The notes below the pieces were generated by a model. It had not been told where the DNA came from. It worked only from the letters and a program-made list of their open reading frames with translations, and ran no database searches. DNA of 64,000 bases from Mycobacterium sp. (GTDB taxonomy: Bacteria; Actinomycetota; Actinomycetes; Mycobacteriales; Mycobacteriaceae). This document shows positions 26,947-34,874 of the stretch, piece after piece. The position numbers and the translations under genes were made by a program. Numbering within the stretch: the stretch's first letter is position 1; each line of letters begins with the position of its first letter. The stretch covers positions 216,132 through 280,131 of the forward strand of contig JACPVR010000012.1 in assembly GCA_016197405.1 (NCBI GenBank), given 5' to 3'.

Positions 26947-28116
26947 TCAGGTGCGTAGCTGCCGGATGGTCTGCACCTCGATCATCCGGTAGGGCCGGCC
27001 GTCGGGCTGCAGCAGATCGCTGAACCACAGTTTCGGTGGCCTCGGATACGGCCGTTCCCACGAGTCCCACGGCAGGTAGGTCTGCGTCTTTCCGGCCACC
27101 AGTCCCCAGTTGTAGGCACCGACGTTGCGGCGCTTGGCGATCGGCAGGATGCCTTCGACGGTGCTGCCGAGCGTGCGGGCCAGGTACTCGGTGCAGACGA
27201 TGGGCCGCCCGAGCGGTGTGAGCTCGTCGATCCGCGCCTCGAACTGTTCGGGGCCGGCGTAGCTGTGGAAGGTGATGATGTCGGAGTTCGCCAGCTGGAT
27301 GCGGCTGATCGGGCTGCGCAGCCCCGGGTCCGCCCAGGTCCCCTGCCATACGCCGCTGGTCAACGGCTGAACCGGGTCGACCGATCGTGCCCATTGGAAG
27401 ACCTTCGGGAGCAGTGCCTCAATGAGCGCCACCTTGTCCTTGCGCTCGACCTTCTGATAAACCCGCGCCGGGTTGTCGGGCTCATTCCACAGGTCCCACC
27501 CGAGAATGCGTTCGTCAGTGCGGAATTGGCTCAACACTCCCGTGACGTAGTCGTGCAGCCTGCCGCCGTCCCGGCGCCCGTCGAGGCGTTCCACCCCAGG
27601 GCTCTGGACCCATCCGGAATTGTGCACACCGGGCCGGGGTGCACGCTGGTGGCCCAGGCGTGGCAGCGGGTCCCAGCAGGAGTCGAAGAGCACCAGCAGC
27701 GGCTTGATGTGATGGCGTGCGGCGATGGCGATGAACTTCGCGAGACGACGCTGAAATCCCCGGCGGTCGTATGCCCACAGCAGGTCGTGCAGGAAAACGC
27801 GCACGGTGTTGAAACCGATCTGACGGGCCAGCCGCAGTTCGTAGTCGATGCGATGCACGTCGAAAGTCTGCGGTTGGAACATCTCCAGCTGACTGATCGC
27901 GTCGGAGGTGATGAAGTTGGCCCCGACCAGCCAACCTTGGCTGCGATACCAGGCATTGGCGCGGTCGACCGACCAGCGACCGCTCTCGGCGGTCGCGGTG
28001 GGTACCGACGACAGCGCTGCGCCGGTCGCCAGCAGCAACGGCAGCTGGAGTGCGCTCCTGCGCCGAACATGCAACAGGGGCCGCCCTCCGCTCGGATGCT
28101 CGGAGCTGGGTGTCAA
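26947..28116 (-). CDS. Exported GH5-like glycoside hydrolase (copy 1)
   Basis: 389 residues from TTG 28116, chosen because AAGGA lies six bases upstream. RRRSAL at 18-23 and a hydrophobic stretch to about 43 look like a twin-arginine or Sec signal. The barrel has the GH5/clan-A pattern: the acid/base Glu212 in [10 protein letters not shown] and the nucleophile Glu310 in VCTEYLAR. Both catalytic Glu are present. A paralog with the same motifs lies at 31675-32814. Substrate is unknown, likely a beta-linked glycan. It could belong to a related clan-A family. Confidence 0.8.
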   Translation of the reverse strand: MTPSSEHPSGGRPLLHVRRRSALQLPLLLATGAALSSVPTATAESGRWSVDRANAWYRSQGWLVGANFITSDAISQLEMFQPQTFDVHRIDYELRLARQIGFNTVRVFLHDLLWAYDRRGFQRRLAKFIAIAARHHIKPLLVLFDSCWDPLPRLGHQRAPRPGVHNSGWVQSPGVERLDGRRDGGRLHDYVTGVLSQFRTDERILGWDLWNEPDNPARVYQKVERKDKVALIEALLPKVFQWARSVDPVQPLTSGVWQGTWADPGLRSPISRIQLANSDIITFHSYAGPEQFEARIDELTPLGRPIVCTEYLARTLGSTVEGILPIAKRRNVGAYNWGLVAGKTQTYLPWDSWERPYPRPPKLWFSDLLQPDGRPYRMIEVQTIRQLRT

Positions 28117-28196
28117 TCGCGATCCTTACATCGGGGATCGGTATCCGCCGTCACCAGCGACCGGCTACGCACAGTCGGACGACGAAAAGGCTTGGC

Positions 28197-28216
28197 GCGC
28201 CGCCTCCCCGCGGCGC
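28197..28216 (-). terminator. Small GC hairpin downstream of the SDR gene
   Basis: GCGCCGC and GCGGCGC pair with a six-base loop (CTCCCC), about 110 bases beyond the stop of the minus-strand SDR at 28326. No U tract follows. A weak terminator candidate in the 209-base gap before the GH5-like gene; the rest of the gap shows nothing. Confidence 0.3.
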
Positions 28217-28325
28217 AGAAGGTGCCGAAATGCACCGGTGCCCACCGTACGCGGCTCTCGCCGAAGCAACATCCCGGACTGGTCAGGCGCCCGCCGTGTC
28301 GGATCGCACGTACACGGCCGGAATG

Positions 28326-29165
28326 TCAGACGTTCTCGGCGGCCACCCTGGCGCGCTCGCGCATCGAGGCGATCACGCCGCCATCGTTGAGGATGTCGGT
28401 GCCGGTGATGTAACCGGCCTTGTCGCCGGCGCAGAACGCGAAAAGCTCGGCCATCTCCTGCGCCGTGCCCCACCGCGGGACTGCGGCGTCGGCGACCATC
28501 GCGCCGGCGCCGGCCTTTTCCTCCAGGCGACCCATCTCGGTGTCCACCGATCCCGGCGAGACCGAGACGATGCGCAACCCACTGCCGTTCAACCGTTCGG
28601 CCACCGCACTGCTGTACCACCGCACGAAGCTCTTACTGATGGCGTAAGCGAGACCGGGGCGCGATTCCTCGGGCGCGATATCGCACGCGGCGAGCATCTC
28701 GGTCATGAAGGTGTCCACATCGCGCATCGCCAGCGGGAAGTGCCTCGTCGGGATCAGTTCGTCGGGCAGCATGTGCGCCGCCATCGACGCCACGTTGACG
28801 ATCGCCGCACCCGCATCGGCGGTGCGTGCGAAAGCCTCGCCGATGGCGACGGTGCCCAGGGCGTTGGTGCGCATGATGTACTCGGCCGAACCCATGCTCG
28901 GACTGACACCGGCGGTATGGATCACCGACGAGAGGGTTCCGAGGTCGGTGGCGGTGTCGAGGAGTCGGGCAACCGCGTCGGGATCGGTGACATCGCAGTC
29001 GACGACGGTGGCATCCACCGCCAGCTCTTTGAGATGCGCGGCCGCGGCAGCCAACCGGTCTTGGCGGACGTCGGCAAGAACGACCCGGTGATCCCGGCCG
29101 ACGATCTCGGCCGTCGCCAGACCCATACCGCCCGCGCCACCGGTGATCACCGAAACTCGACTCAT
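28326..29165 (-). CDS. SDR-family oxidoreductase
   Basis: 279 residues of classical SDR type. TGGAGGMG (8-15) binds the dinucleotide, the acidic VDCDVTDPDA suits NAD(H), HTAGVSPSMG replaces NNAG, and YAISKSF carries the catalytic Tyr and Lys with a Ser in VASMAAH. The conserved end has ITGTDILNDGGV. It should oxidise or reduce an alcohol or ketone; steroid-type SDRs look alike. It lies between the GH5-like copy and the aldo/keto reductase, all on the minus strand. Confidence 0.88.
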   Translation of the reverse strand: MSRVSVITGGAGGMGLATAEIVGRDHRVVLADVRQDRLAAAAAHLKELAVDATVVDCDVTDPDAVARLLDTATDLGTLSSVIHTAGVSPSMGSAEYIMRTNALGTVAIGEAFARTADAGAAIVNVASMAAHMLPDELIPTRHFPLAMRDVDTFMTEMLAACDIAPEESRPGLAYAISKSFVRWYSSAVAERLNGSGLRIVSVSPGSVDTEMGRLEEKAGAGAMVADAAVPRWGTAQEMAELFAFCAGDKAGYITGTDILNDGGVIASMRERARVAAENV

Positions 29166-29215
29166 ACGCCGACCGTATACAGCCGACCGTTACATGTCAT
29201 CGGGTGGGTGTCACG

Positions 29216-30214
29216 TCAATCGGAAGGTCGGCGTTCGGAGTCCAGGGCCGTCATGTGCGCAGCCGGATAGCGCTCTCCGGCCACTCGCTTCGCCGGCACC
29301 GCCGCTTCGATCGCCGCCAGCTGGTCGTCGGTGAGTGCGAGGTCCGCGGCGCCGAGCGACTCGGTCAGCCGCATGCGGGTCTTCGCCCCGATGAGCGGCA
29401 CGATGTCGGAGCCGCGGGAGGCCACCCAAGCCACCGCAGCCTGCGCCACCGTCACACCTATTTCCTGCGCGACGGCACGCAGAGCTTCCACCAAGGCCAG
29501 GTTGCGGCCAAGGTTATCCTCGGAGAAACGCGGGTTGGCCAATCGTGAATCACCGCGCTTGTGCGGAGATTCGGCCCAGTGGGCGCCGATCAGTCCGCGG
29601 GCCAGCACCCCGTAGGCGGTGATGCCGACCGCCAGCTCACGGCAGCTCGCCAAGATCTCGCGCTCTATCCCGCGGGACACCAGGGAGTACTCGATCTGCA
29701 GGTCAGTGATCGGCCGGACTGCGACGGCACGGCGGATGGTGTCCGCACCCACCTCCGATAACCCGATATGCCGCACATACCCTGCGTCCACGAGCTCACC
29801 GATGGCACCGACCGTTTCTTCGATCGGCACCGACGGGTCCAGCCTCGCAGGCCGGTAGACATCGAGGTAGTCGGTATCCAGGCGCCGCAACGAATAGGCC
29901 GCGCTGGTCTTAACCGCCACCGCCCGGCCATCGAAACCCAGCAAGGCGCCGTCGGGGCTCACCAGCCCACCAAATTTCACACTGAGCTGATACGAGTCGC
30001 GCGGCCGGCCCCGCAGCGCCTCGGCCAGCAGTAGTTCGTTGTGGCCCATACCGTAGAAGTCGGCGGTGTCCAGCAACGTGATGCCGGCGTCGAGCGCGGT
30101 GCGCACCGTCGCGATGCTTTCCCCGCGATCGGCTTCGCCGTATGCCGCCGACATCGCCATACAACCGAGGCCCAGCGCCGACGTGGTCAAAGATCCGACT
30201 GTTTTCGTGTGCAT
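29216..30214 (-). CDS. Aldo/keto reductase
   Basis: 332 residues from ATG 30214. AKR barrel: LGLGCMAMS, catalytic Asp and Tyr in LDTADFYGMGHNE, Lys in SVKFGG, and the cofactor segments YSLVSR and GAKTRMRL. The residue usually His in the catalytic tetrad (QHRVDP in relatives) is Ala here, YRPARLDP. The enzyme may still work on selected substrates or have altered activity. It is divergent from the HTH regulator at 30315, an arrangement typical of a regulator and its target, with nested inverted repeats between. Confidence 0.85.
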   Translation of the reverse strand: MHTKTVGSLTTSALGLGCMAMSAAYGEADRGESIATVRTALDAGITLLDTADFYGMGHNELLLAEALRGRPRDSYQLSVKFGGLVSPDGALLGFDGRAVAVKTSAAYSLRRLDTDYLDVYRPARLDPSVPIEETVGAIGELVDAGYVRHIGLSEVGADTIRRAVAVRPITDLQIEYSLVSRGIEREILASCRELAVGITAYGVLARGLIGAHWAESPHKRGDSRLANPRFSEDNLGRNLALVEALRAVAQEIGVTVAQAAVAWVASRGSDIVPLIGAKTRMRLTESLGAADLALTDDQLAAIEAAVPAKRVAGERYPAAHMTALDSERRPSD

Positions 30215-30240
30215 GCCGCCACTCTCGGCGGGACCCGCCG

Positions 30241-30288
30241 GCGCAGCCAGGACGCGTTCGACCCGGGACTGGGAGTCCCTGGCTGCGC
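30241..30288. promoter_or_regulatory. Nested inverted repeats between AKR and HTH regulator genes
   Basis: Outer arms GCGCAGCCAGG (30241-30251) and CCTGGCTGCGC (30278-30288) are perfect over 11 bases. Inside lies GGGACT-GGG-AGTCCC (30265-30279), sharing two bases with the right outer arm. Together they fill half of the 100-base divergent promoter. They look like two overlapping operator types, probably used by the adjacent HTH protein. Confidence 0.6.
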
Positions 30289-30314
30289 ATCGTCGCCGTG
30301 GTGACAATGATCGG

Positions 30315-31190
30315 ATGGACCGACACGCGCTCGCGCAGTTCCTGCGTCGCAGACGGGCCGCTATCGCTCCCGCCGATGTCGGGTTGTCAGCGGGCGGGCG
30401 GCGCCGGACCGAGGGACTGCGCCGCGAGGAGGTCGCTGCGCTGACGGGTATGTCGGTCGATTACTACAGCCGCCTCGAGCAGGCTCGCAGCACCCAGCCC
30501 TCACCGCAGATGGTGCGGGCGCTGGGCCGCGCGCTGCGGTTGACCGACGATGAGACTGATCACCTGTACCGGCTGGCGGGTCATGCCGTGCCGGACCACA
30601 CCAGGTACTCAACCCACGTACGACCCGCACTGTTGTTCGTGCTGGACCAATTGCGCGACGCAGCCGCGTTCGTCTGCACCGACACCGGGATCGTGCTCGC
30701 GCAGAACGAATTGGCCCGGGCACTGGCCGGCGAGCTGATCACCGGCGAGACGGGTCTTCAGGCCAGTATGACCTGGCGCTGGTTCGCCGATCCGGGCGCG
30801 CGCGACGGCGCAGTGCCAGAAGAGCACGACGGACACAGCCGAACCCTGGTCGCGGACCTGCGGGCAGCCTGGGCCCGTAGGCCGAATGACCCCGATATGC
30901 AGGAACTGGTGGAGAGCCTGTTGGCGCACAGCCCGGAATTCACCGATCTCTGGCGAACTCATGAAGTTCAAACCAGACGGTTACAGCGCAAGACGTTCCG
31001 CACCGCCGCGGGGCCGCTCGCACTGGATTGTGAAGTCCTTGCGACCGGAGATGGCCAGCAACTGGTGCTGTTGACACCACCGGCGGGATCCTCCGCTCTG
31101 GAAACGTTGCGCCTGCTCTCCGTCGTAGGCGACCAGCACATCGCTCCGAGATCCGACGTCGGGAATATCCGGCCGTGGTCTGCCCGCTGA
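30315..31190 (+). CDS. XRE-type HTH regulator with MmyB-like ligand domain
   Basis: 291 residues from ATG 30315. The N-terminal XRE helix-turn-helix shows LRREEVAALTGMSVDYYSRLEQARS (about 36-60). The C-terminal part (DTGIVLAQNELARAL, WRWFADPGARD) is the MmyB-like ligand-binding domain found in many actinobacterial repressors of redox genes. It is divergent from the aldo/keto reductase and probably controls it and itself through the nested repeats. The ligand is unknown. The F420-type gene at 31232 follows on the same strand after 41 bases. Confidence 0.88.
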   Translation: MDRHALAQFLRRRRAAIAPADVGLSAGGRRRTEGLRREEVAALTGMSVDYYSRLEQARSTQPSPQMVRALGRALRLTDDETDHLYRLAGHAVPDHTRYSTHVRPALLFVLDQLRDAAAFVCTDTGIVLAQNELARALAGELITGETGLQASMTWRWFADPGARDGAVPEEHDGHSRTLVADLRAAWARRPNDPDMQELVESLLAHSPEFTDLWRTHEVQTRRLQRKTFRTAAGPLALDCEVLATGDGQQLVLLTPPAGSSALETLRLLSVVGDQHIAPRSDVGNIRPWSAR

Positions 31191-31231
31191 CCTATCGAGA
31201 CGTGCCCGCGGCGAACAGGAGATCCGGTCAA

Positions 31232-31660
31232 ATGTCAGATGCCATCGATTTCGATGAGATGAACCGTGCAGTGATCGAGGAGTTCCGTGCGAGCGGCGGC
31301 AAGGCCGGCGGCATTTTCGAGGGCAAACCGCTGGTCCTGGTCCACCATGTCGGAGCCAAGTCCGGCACCGCGCGGATCGCGCCGCTGGTGCCGCTTCTCG
31401 ACGGCGGGCGCATTTTCATCTTCGCCAGCAAGGGCGGGGCCGACACCAACCCGGACTGGTACCACAACCTGGTGGCCAACCCGGAAACCGTGGTGGAGCT
31501 CGGGTCTGAGACGTTCCCTGTTCGGGCCCGCGTTCTGACCGGGCAGGAGCGCGACGATATCTACGCCAAGCAGGTGGCGGTGGAGCCACAGTTCGGCGAG
31601 TACCAGCGCAAGACCACACGTCGCATTCCGGTGTTCGAGCTGCAACGCACGACGCGCTAG
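31232..31660 (+). CDS. Deazaflavin-dependent nitroreductase-family protein (Ddn-like)
   Basis: 142 residues from ATG 31232, with AGGAG upstream. The F420-binding split-barrel pattern is clear: LVLVHHVGAKSGTARIAPLVPL and GGADTNPDWYHNLVANPETVVELG. Members bind F420 and reduce quinones or nitro compounds. It probably shares a transcript with the regulator upstream. A role in redox defence is suggested by family only. Confidence 0.88.
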   Translation: MSDAIDFDEMNRAVIEEFRASGGKAGGIFEGKPLVLVHHVGAKSGTARIAPLVPLLDGGRIFIFASKGGADTNPDWYHNLVANPETVVELGSETFPVRARVLTGQERDDIYAKQVAVEPQFGEYQRKTTRRIPVFELQRTTR

Positions 31661-31674
31661 CGCAGCGTCGGGTC

Positions 31675-32814
31675 TCAGCTGGGCGCAGGGGTGCCCGTGA
31701 GCTTGCGGATGGTGTCGACCTCACTGGCCCGGAAGGGCTGGCCATCGGGCCGCAGCAGGTCGTGGAACCACACTTTGGGCACTGTCTTGTACGGCTCGTC
31801 CCAGGAATCCCACGGCAGGTAGGTCTGGGTCTTACCCGCAACAAGACCCCAGTTGTAGGCACCGACGTTGTGCCGCTTGGCAATCGGCAGGATTGCCTCG
31901 ACGGTGTTGCCGGCATCCCGGGCCAGGTACTCGGTGCAGATGATGGGCCGTCCCAGTGGGGTGAGCTCGTCGATACGGGCCTCGAAATCGGCGGGCTTGC
32001 CGTAGTTGTGGAAGGTGATCACATCGGAGTTGTCGAGTTGTATGCCTGCGATTGTGCTGCGGGCCGACCGATCACCCCACGATCCGTGCCACACTCCGCT
32101 GGTGAGGGGCTGGACCGGGTCGACTGTCCGCGCCCAGTTGAAGACTTCGGGCAGCAGTTCGGCGACACGTTCCTGTTTGTCCTTGCGCTCGACCTTGCGG
32201 TACTGCCGCGCCGGATTGTCGGGTTCGTTCCACAGGTCCCAGCCCACGATGCGCGGGTCGGCGCGGAATTGACTCAGCACGCCGACGACGTAGTCGTAGA
32301 GCACCCGCCGGTAGTTGGGATCGTCGATGAGTTCGGCGCCGGGGCTCTGCACCCACCCGGAGTTGTGCACTCCCGGCGTCGGCGCCCGTTGGGCACCGAG
32401 CCGCGGGAACGGATCCCAGCAGGAGTCGAAGAACACGAACAACGGCCGGATACCGCGGTTCGCGGCGATCGTGACGAATTGCGAGAGGCGACGCAGAAAG
32501 CCGACCCGGTCCTGCGCCCACAACTCGTCGTGCAGGAAGACCCGGACGGTGTTGAGGCCTATCAGCCGGGCGACGCGCAGTTCGTCGTCGATGCGCCGCG
32601 GATCGTAGGTGCCGCCCTGGAACATCTCGATCTGGTTGACCGCGGTCGAGGTGATGTAGTTGGCCCCGACCAGCCAGCCCTGCCCGGCATACCACTGGTT
32701 CGCGCGTTCGACCGTCCAGCGGACCGGTTCCGCCGACGCTTGCGGGGTTGCGGACAGCGCAGCGCCGGCAGCCACCAGTAGCGGCAGCTTCAGGGCGGTT
32801 CGGCGGTCCACCAC
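31675..32814 (-). CDS. Exported GH5-like glycoside hydrolase (copy 2)
   Basis: 379 residues from GTG 32814. DRRTALKLPLL at 3-13 followed by a short hydrophobic run and ASA cleavage near 28 is a good twin-arginine signal. Catalytic Glu197 sits in [10 protein letters not shown] and Glu295 in ICTEYLAR. Blocks such as [20 protein letters not shown] are shared almost unchanged with copy 1 at 26947-28116, so the two are recent paralogs. The C-terminus is slightly longer (TGTPAPS). It is divergent from the MarR gene. Substrate is unknown. Confidence 0.82.
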   Translation of the reverse strand: MVDRRTALKLPLLVAAGAALSATPQASAEPVRWTVERANQWYAGQGWLVGANYITSTAVNQIEMFQGGTYDPRRIDDELRVARLIGLNTVRVFLHDELWAQDRVGFLRRLSQFVTIAANRGIRPLFVFFDSCWDPFPRLGAQRAPTPGVHNSGWVQSPGAELIDDPNYRRVLYDYVVGVLSQFRADPRIVGWDLWNEPDNPARQYRKVERKDKQERVAELLPEVFNWARTVDPVQPLTSGVWHGSWGDRSARSTIAGIQLDNSDVITFHNYGKPADFEARIDELTPLGRPIICTEYLARDAGNTVEAILPIAKRHNVGAYNWGLVAGKTQTYLPWDSWDEPYKTVPKVWFHDLLRPDGQPFRASEVDTIRKLTGTPAPS

Positions 32815-32984
32815 GTGACCATAATGGCGACCAGACGTTTGCTAGAACTCTCGTGCGAGTTTGCAATCATTGAGGTTCGCAATCGTTACCTGGGCCGGGT
32901 ATCGGCCCAGGACGCGCCGCCGGCGAGCCCGCTAGCACGCCTGTTGTGGTATCGGGTGGCCCTGGGCGGTAAATATATATGTGC
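32815..32984. promoter_or_regulatory. Divergent GH5-like/MarR promoter region with repeats
   Basis: Three elements stand out. AACTC-TCGTGC-GAGTT is an inverted repeat at 32846-32861. GTTTGCAATCATT (32859-32871) and GTTCGCAATCGTT (32875-32887) are near-identical 13-base direct repeats 16 bases apart. A perfect nine-base stem with a five-base loop (CCTGGGCCG / CGGCCCAGG) lies at 32889-32911. These are candidate MarR operators controlling itself, the MFS gene and perhaps the hydrolase. Confidence 0.5.
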
Positions 32985-32991
32985 TATACAT
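32985..32991 (+). promoter_or_regulatory. -10 element and possible leaderless start of the MarR gene
   Basis: TATACAT lies five bases before GTG 32997, so transcription would begin at or next to the GTG and the mRNA would be leaderless, a frequent mode in mycobacteria. No good -35 was found. The earlier ATG at 32979 would lie inside this element. Confidence 0.45.
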
Positions 32992-32996
32992 GCTTA

Positions 32997-33461
32997 GTGC
33001 CGCAATCCCGTTACGATGACCTCGACGAATTGCTGACACGCATCCATATTGCGCGTCAACGTCCAGTCTGGCGCCGCAGGTTGCTCGATGACGTGAGTCC
33101 CGCCATGACAGTGTCCACACTGCGTGTGCTCCGCGCGGTCGAGCAGAGTCAACTCAAGGGTGCGGGAGCGTCGATCCGCGATGTCGCCGATTACCTGGCC
33201 GTCGAGCACTCCACCGCCAGCCGGACGGTGGCCGCGGTGGTGGCGGCCGGACTGCTGACCAAGACTTTCGCCCCGGATGACCAGCGTCGCAGTGTGTTGG
33301 TACTGAGCGACGCCGGGCGCCGGACGCTGGAAACCGTCACCGGTCGCCGGCGCGAACTCGTCGCCGAGACCATCGCCGACTGGTCCGACACCGATGTCGA
33401 CACGCTCGTCTCCCTGCTGGGGCGCCTGACGACCCGGTTCGAATCCATGGCAGGCAAATGA
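32997..33461 (+). CDS. MarR-family transcriptional regulator
   Basis: About 154 residues from GTG 32997. The winged helix is clear: ASIRDVADYLAVEHSTASRTVAAVVAAGLLTK with the wing DDQRRSVLVLSDAGRRTL. It overlaps the MFS gene by four bases (ATGA), so it probably regulates that exporter in response to its substrate. The start is uncertain: ATG 32979 would add six residues, but the leaderless GTG fits the promoter better. Repeats upstream are candidate operators. Confidence 0.88.
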   Translation: MPQSRYDDLDELLTRIHIARQRPVWRRRLLDDVSPAMTVSTLRVLRAVEQSQLKGAGASIRDVADYLAVEHSTASRTVAAVVAAGLLTKTFAPDDQRRSVLVLSDAGRRTLETVTGRRRELVAETIADWSDTDVDTLVSLLGRLTTRFESMAGK

Positions 33462-34729
33462 CCGCCGACACCACGTCCCCACCGCGTCCGCGCGGCGCTC
33501 TCGGGCTGATGTTCGACCCGGTGTTCGGGACCCTGTTCTGGGGCAAGATGTTCGCCGTCGTCGCGGTCTGGACGCACGGCATCGTCGCGGCCATCGTGAT
33601 GTACGACGCCACGCATTCCGCCCTGATGGTGGGACTCGTCGGCGTCGTGCAATTCGGACCGCAGCTCATCCTGTCCCCCACGAGTGGGAAGTGGGCCGAC
33701 ACCGGCAACCCGGCACGCCAGATCCTGCTCGGCAGGGTCTTGTGCGTCCTCGGGTCGGGTTCGGTGGCGGCCTGGCTTTTTCTCCAGCCCGGCTTGCAGG
33801 GCATGGCCAGTGCGATCCCGGTGCTGGCCGGGTCGACTCTGGTGGGGTTCGGTTTCGTGGTGGGCGGGCCGGCCATGCAATCCATCGTGCCCAACCTGAT
33901 CCGCGCCGGTGAGCTCTCGACGGCCATGGCGCTCAACAGCATTCCGATGACGATCGGCCGCATCCTGGGTCCCGCCGCGGGCGCCTACCTGGCCGCACAC
34001 CTCGGGCCTGCAGCGGGGTTCGCCACCGCGGCGTGTCTGCACCTGGTGTTCGCGATCATGCTTGTGCTGGTGCATTTCCCGGCACCGCCGACCAAACGGT
34101 CCGGCACCGACTATCGCGTCCGAACCGCAGTCAGATATGTCTGGCGTGATCGCCCACTGCTGGTGGCTCTGGTGGCGGTGACGACGGTCGGTATCGCCTC
34201 GGACCCGTCGATAACGTTGGCCCCCTCGGTGGCCGACGCCCTCGGCGGGGACACCGGACTGGTGGGGACACTGTCGGCGGTTTTCGGTGTCGGTGCCGCC
34301 ATCGGAATGACGACGCTGGCGCTGCTGCGCGGCCGGGTGGCCGCCGCGCGCGTCTCGTCGATCGGGCTGGCCGGCTTAGGTCTCGGCTCCGCGGTTCTCG
34401 TGGCCGGCACCGTGCCCGCGATAGCCCTGACCGGGTTCGCCCTGGCCGGGCTGGGCTTCGGATGGGCGATGACCGGCCTGAGCACCGTGGTGCAGGAGCG
34501 CGCCCCCGAGGAGTTGCGCGGCCGGATCATGGCGCTGTGGCTCGTCGGGTTCGTCGGCTCACGTCCGATCGCCGCGGCGGTGCTGGGCGGTGCCGCCGAC
34601 CTGTTCAACGTGCAAGTGGCCTTCGCGATCGCCGCGGTGCTCACACTGTCGGTGGCGACGCTGTGCCGCCCGGCCAACTTGACCGGTGCTCTGCCCGCGC
34701 ACCGACTCGCCGAGAAGGTCGCCTCGTGA
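33458..34729 (+). CDS. MFS transporter
   Basis: 423 residues with about twelve hydrophobic helices, in the layout of the enterobactin exporter/multidrug type (short cytoplasmic tails). Loop motif SGKWADTGNPARQILLGR resembles MFS motif A between helices 2 and 3. The substrate is unknown; export of a toxic or siderophore-like compound is plausible. Its start overlaps the MarR stop, indicating regulated co-expression. Confidence 0.88.
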   Translation: MTADTTSPPRPRGALGLMFDPVFGTLFWGKMFAVVAVWTHGIVAAIVMYDATHSALMVGLVGVVQFGPQLILSPTSGKWADTGNPARQILLGRVLCVLGSGSVAAWLFLQPGLQGMASAIPVLAGSTLVGFGFVVGGPAMQSIVPNLIRAGELSTAMALNSIPMTIGRILGPAAGAYLAAHLGPAAGFATAACLHLVFAIMLVLVHFPAPPTKRSGTDYRVRTAVRYVWRDRPLLVALVAVTTVGIASDPSITLAPSVADALGGDTGLVGTLSAVFGVGAAIGMTTLALLRGRVAAARVSSIGLAGLGLGSAVLVAGTVPAIALTGFALAGLGFGWAMTGLSTVVQERAPEELRGRIMALWLVGFVGSRPIAAAVLGGAADLFNVQVAFAIAAVLTLSVATLCRPANLTGALPAHRLAEKVAS

Positions 34730-34809
34730 GAGCTCCGTCACTGCCGGGAACAAACCCCGCAATCACCGAGTTGCAGTCGCACGTGTGCCGCCCCAACTCA
34801 CGAAAAGTG

Positions 34810-34837
34810 TTGACTCCCTGGGAGAATGCTGTACACC
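34810..34837 (+). promoter_or_regulatory. Candidate promoter of the MFS-Usp gene
   Basis: TTGACT at 34810-34815 followed after 16 bases by TACACC at 34832-34837. The -35 is good, the -10 poor. It lies 38 bases upstream of ATG 34875. Confidence 0.35.
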
Positions 34838-34874
34838 GCCTGTCGGGTCAGTCAAACCGGCCCGGGCACAACTG

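Noticed and set aside
30265..30279. GGGACT-GGG-AGTCCC as a true DosR box.
   Set aside because: The centre is three bases rather than two, and the flanks do not match; kept only as a generic operator.
33438..33452. GGTTCGAATCC, resembling a tRNA T-arm.
   Set aside because: It lies in frame within the MarR coding end and no acceptor stem or anticodon arm can be built around it.
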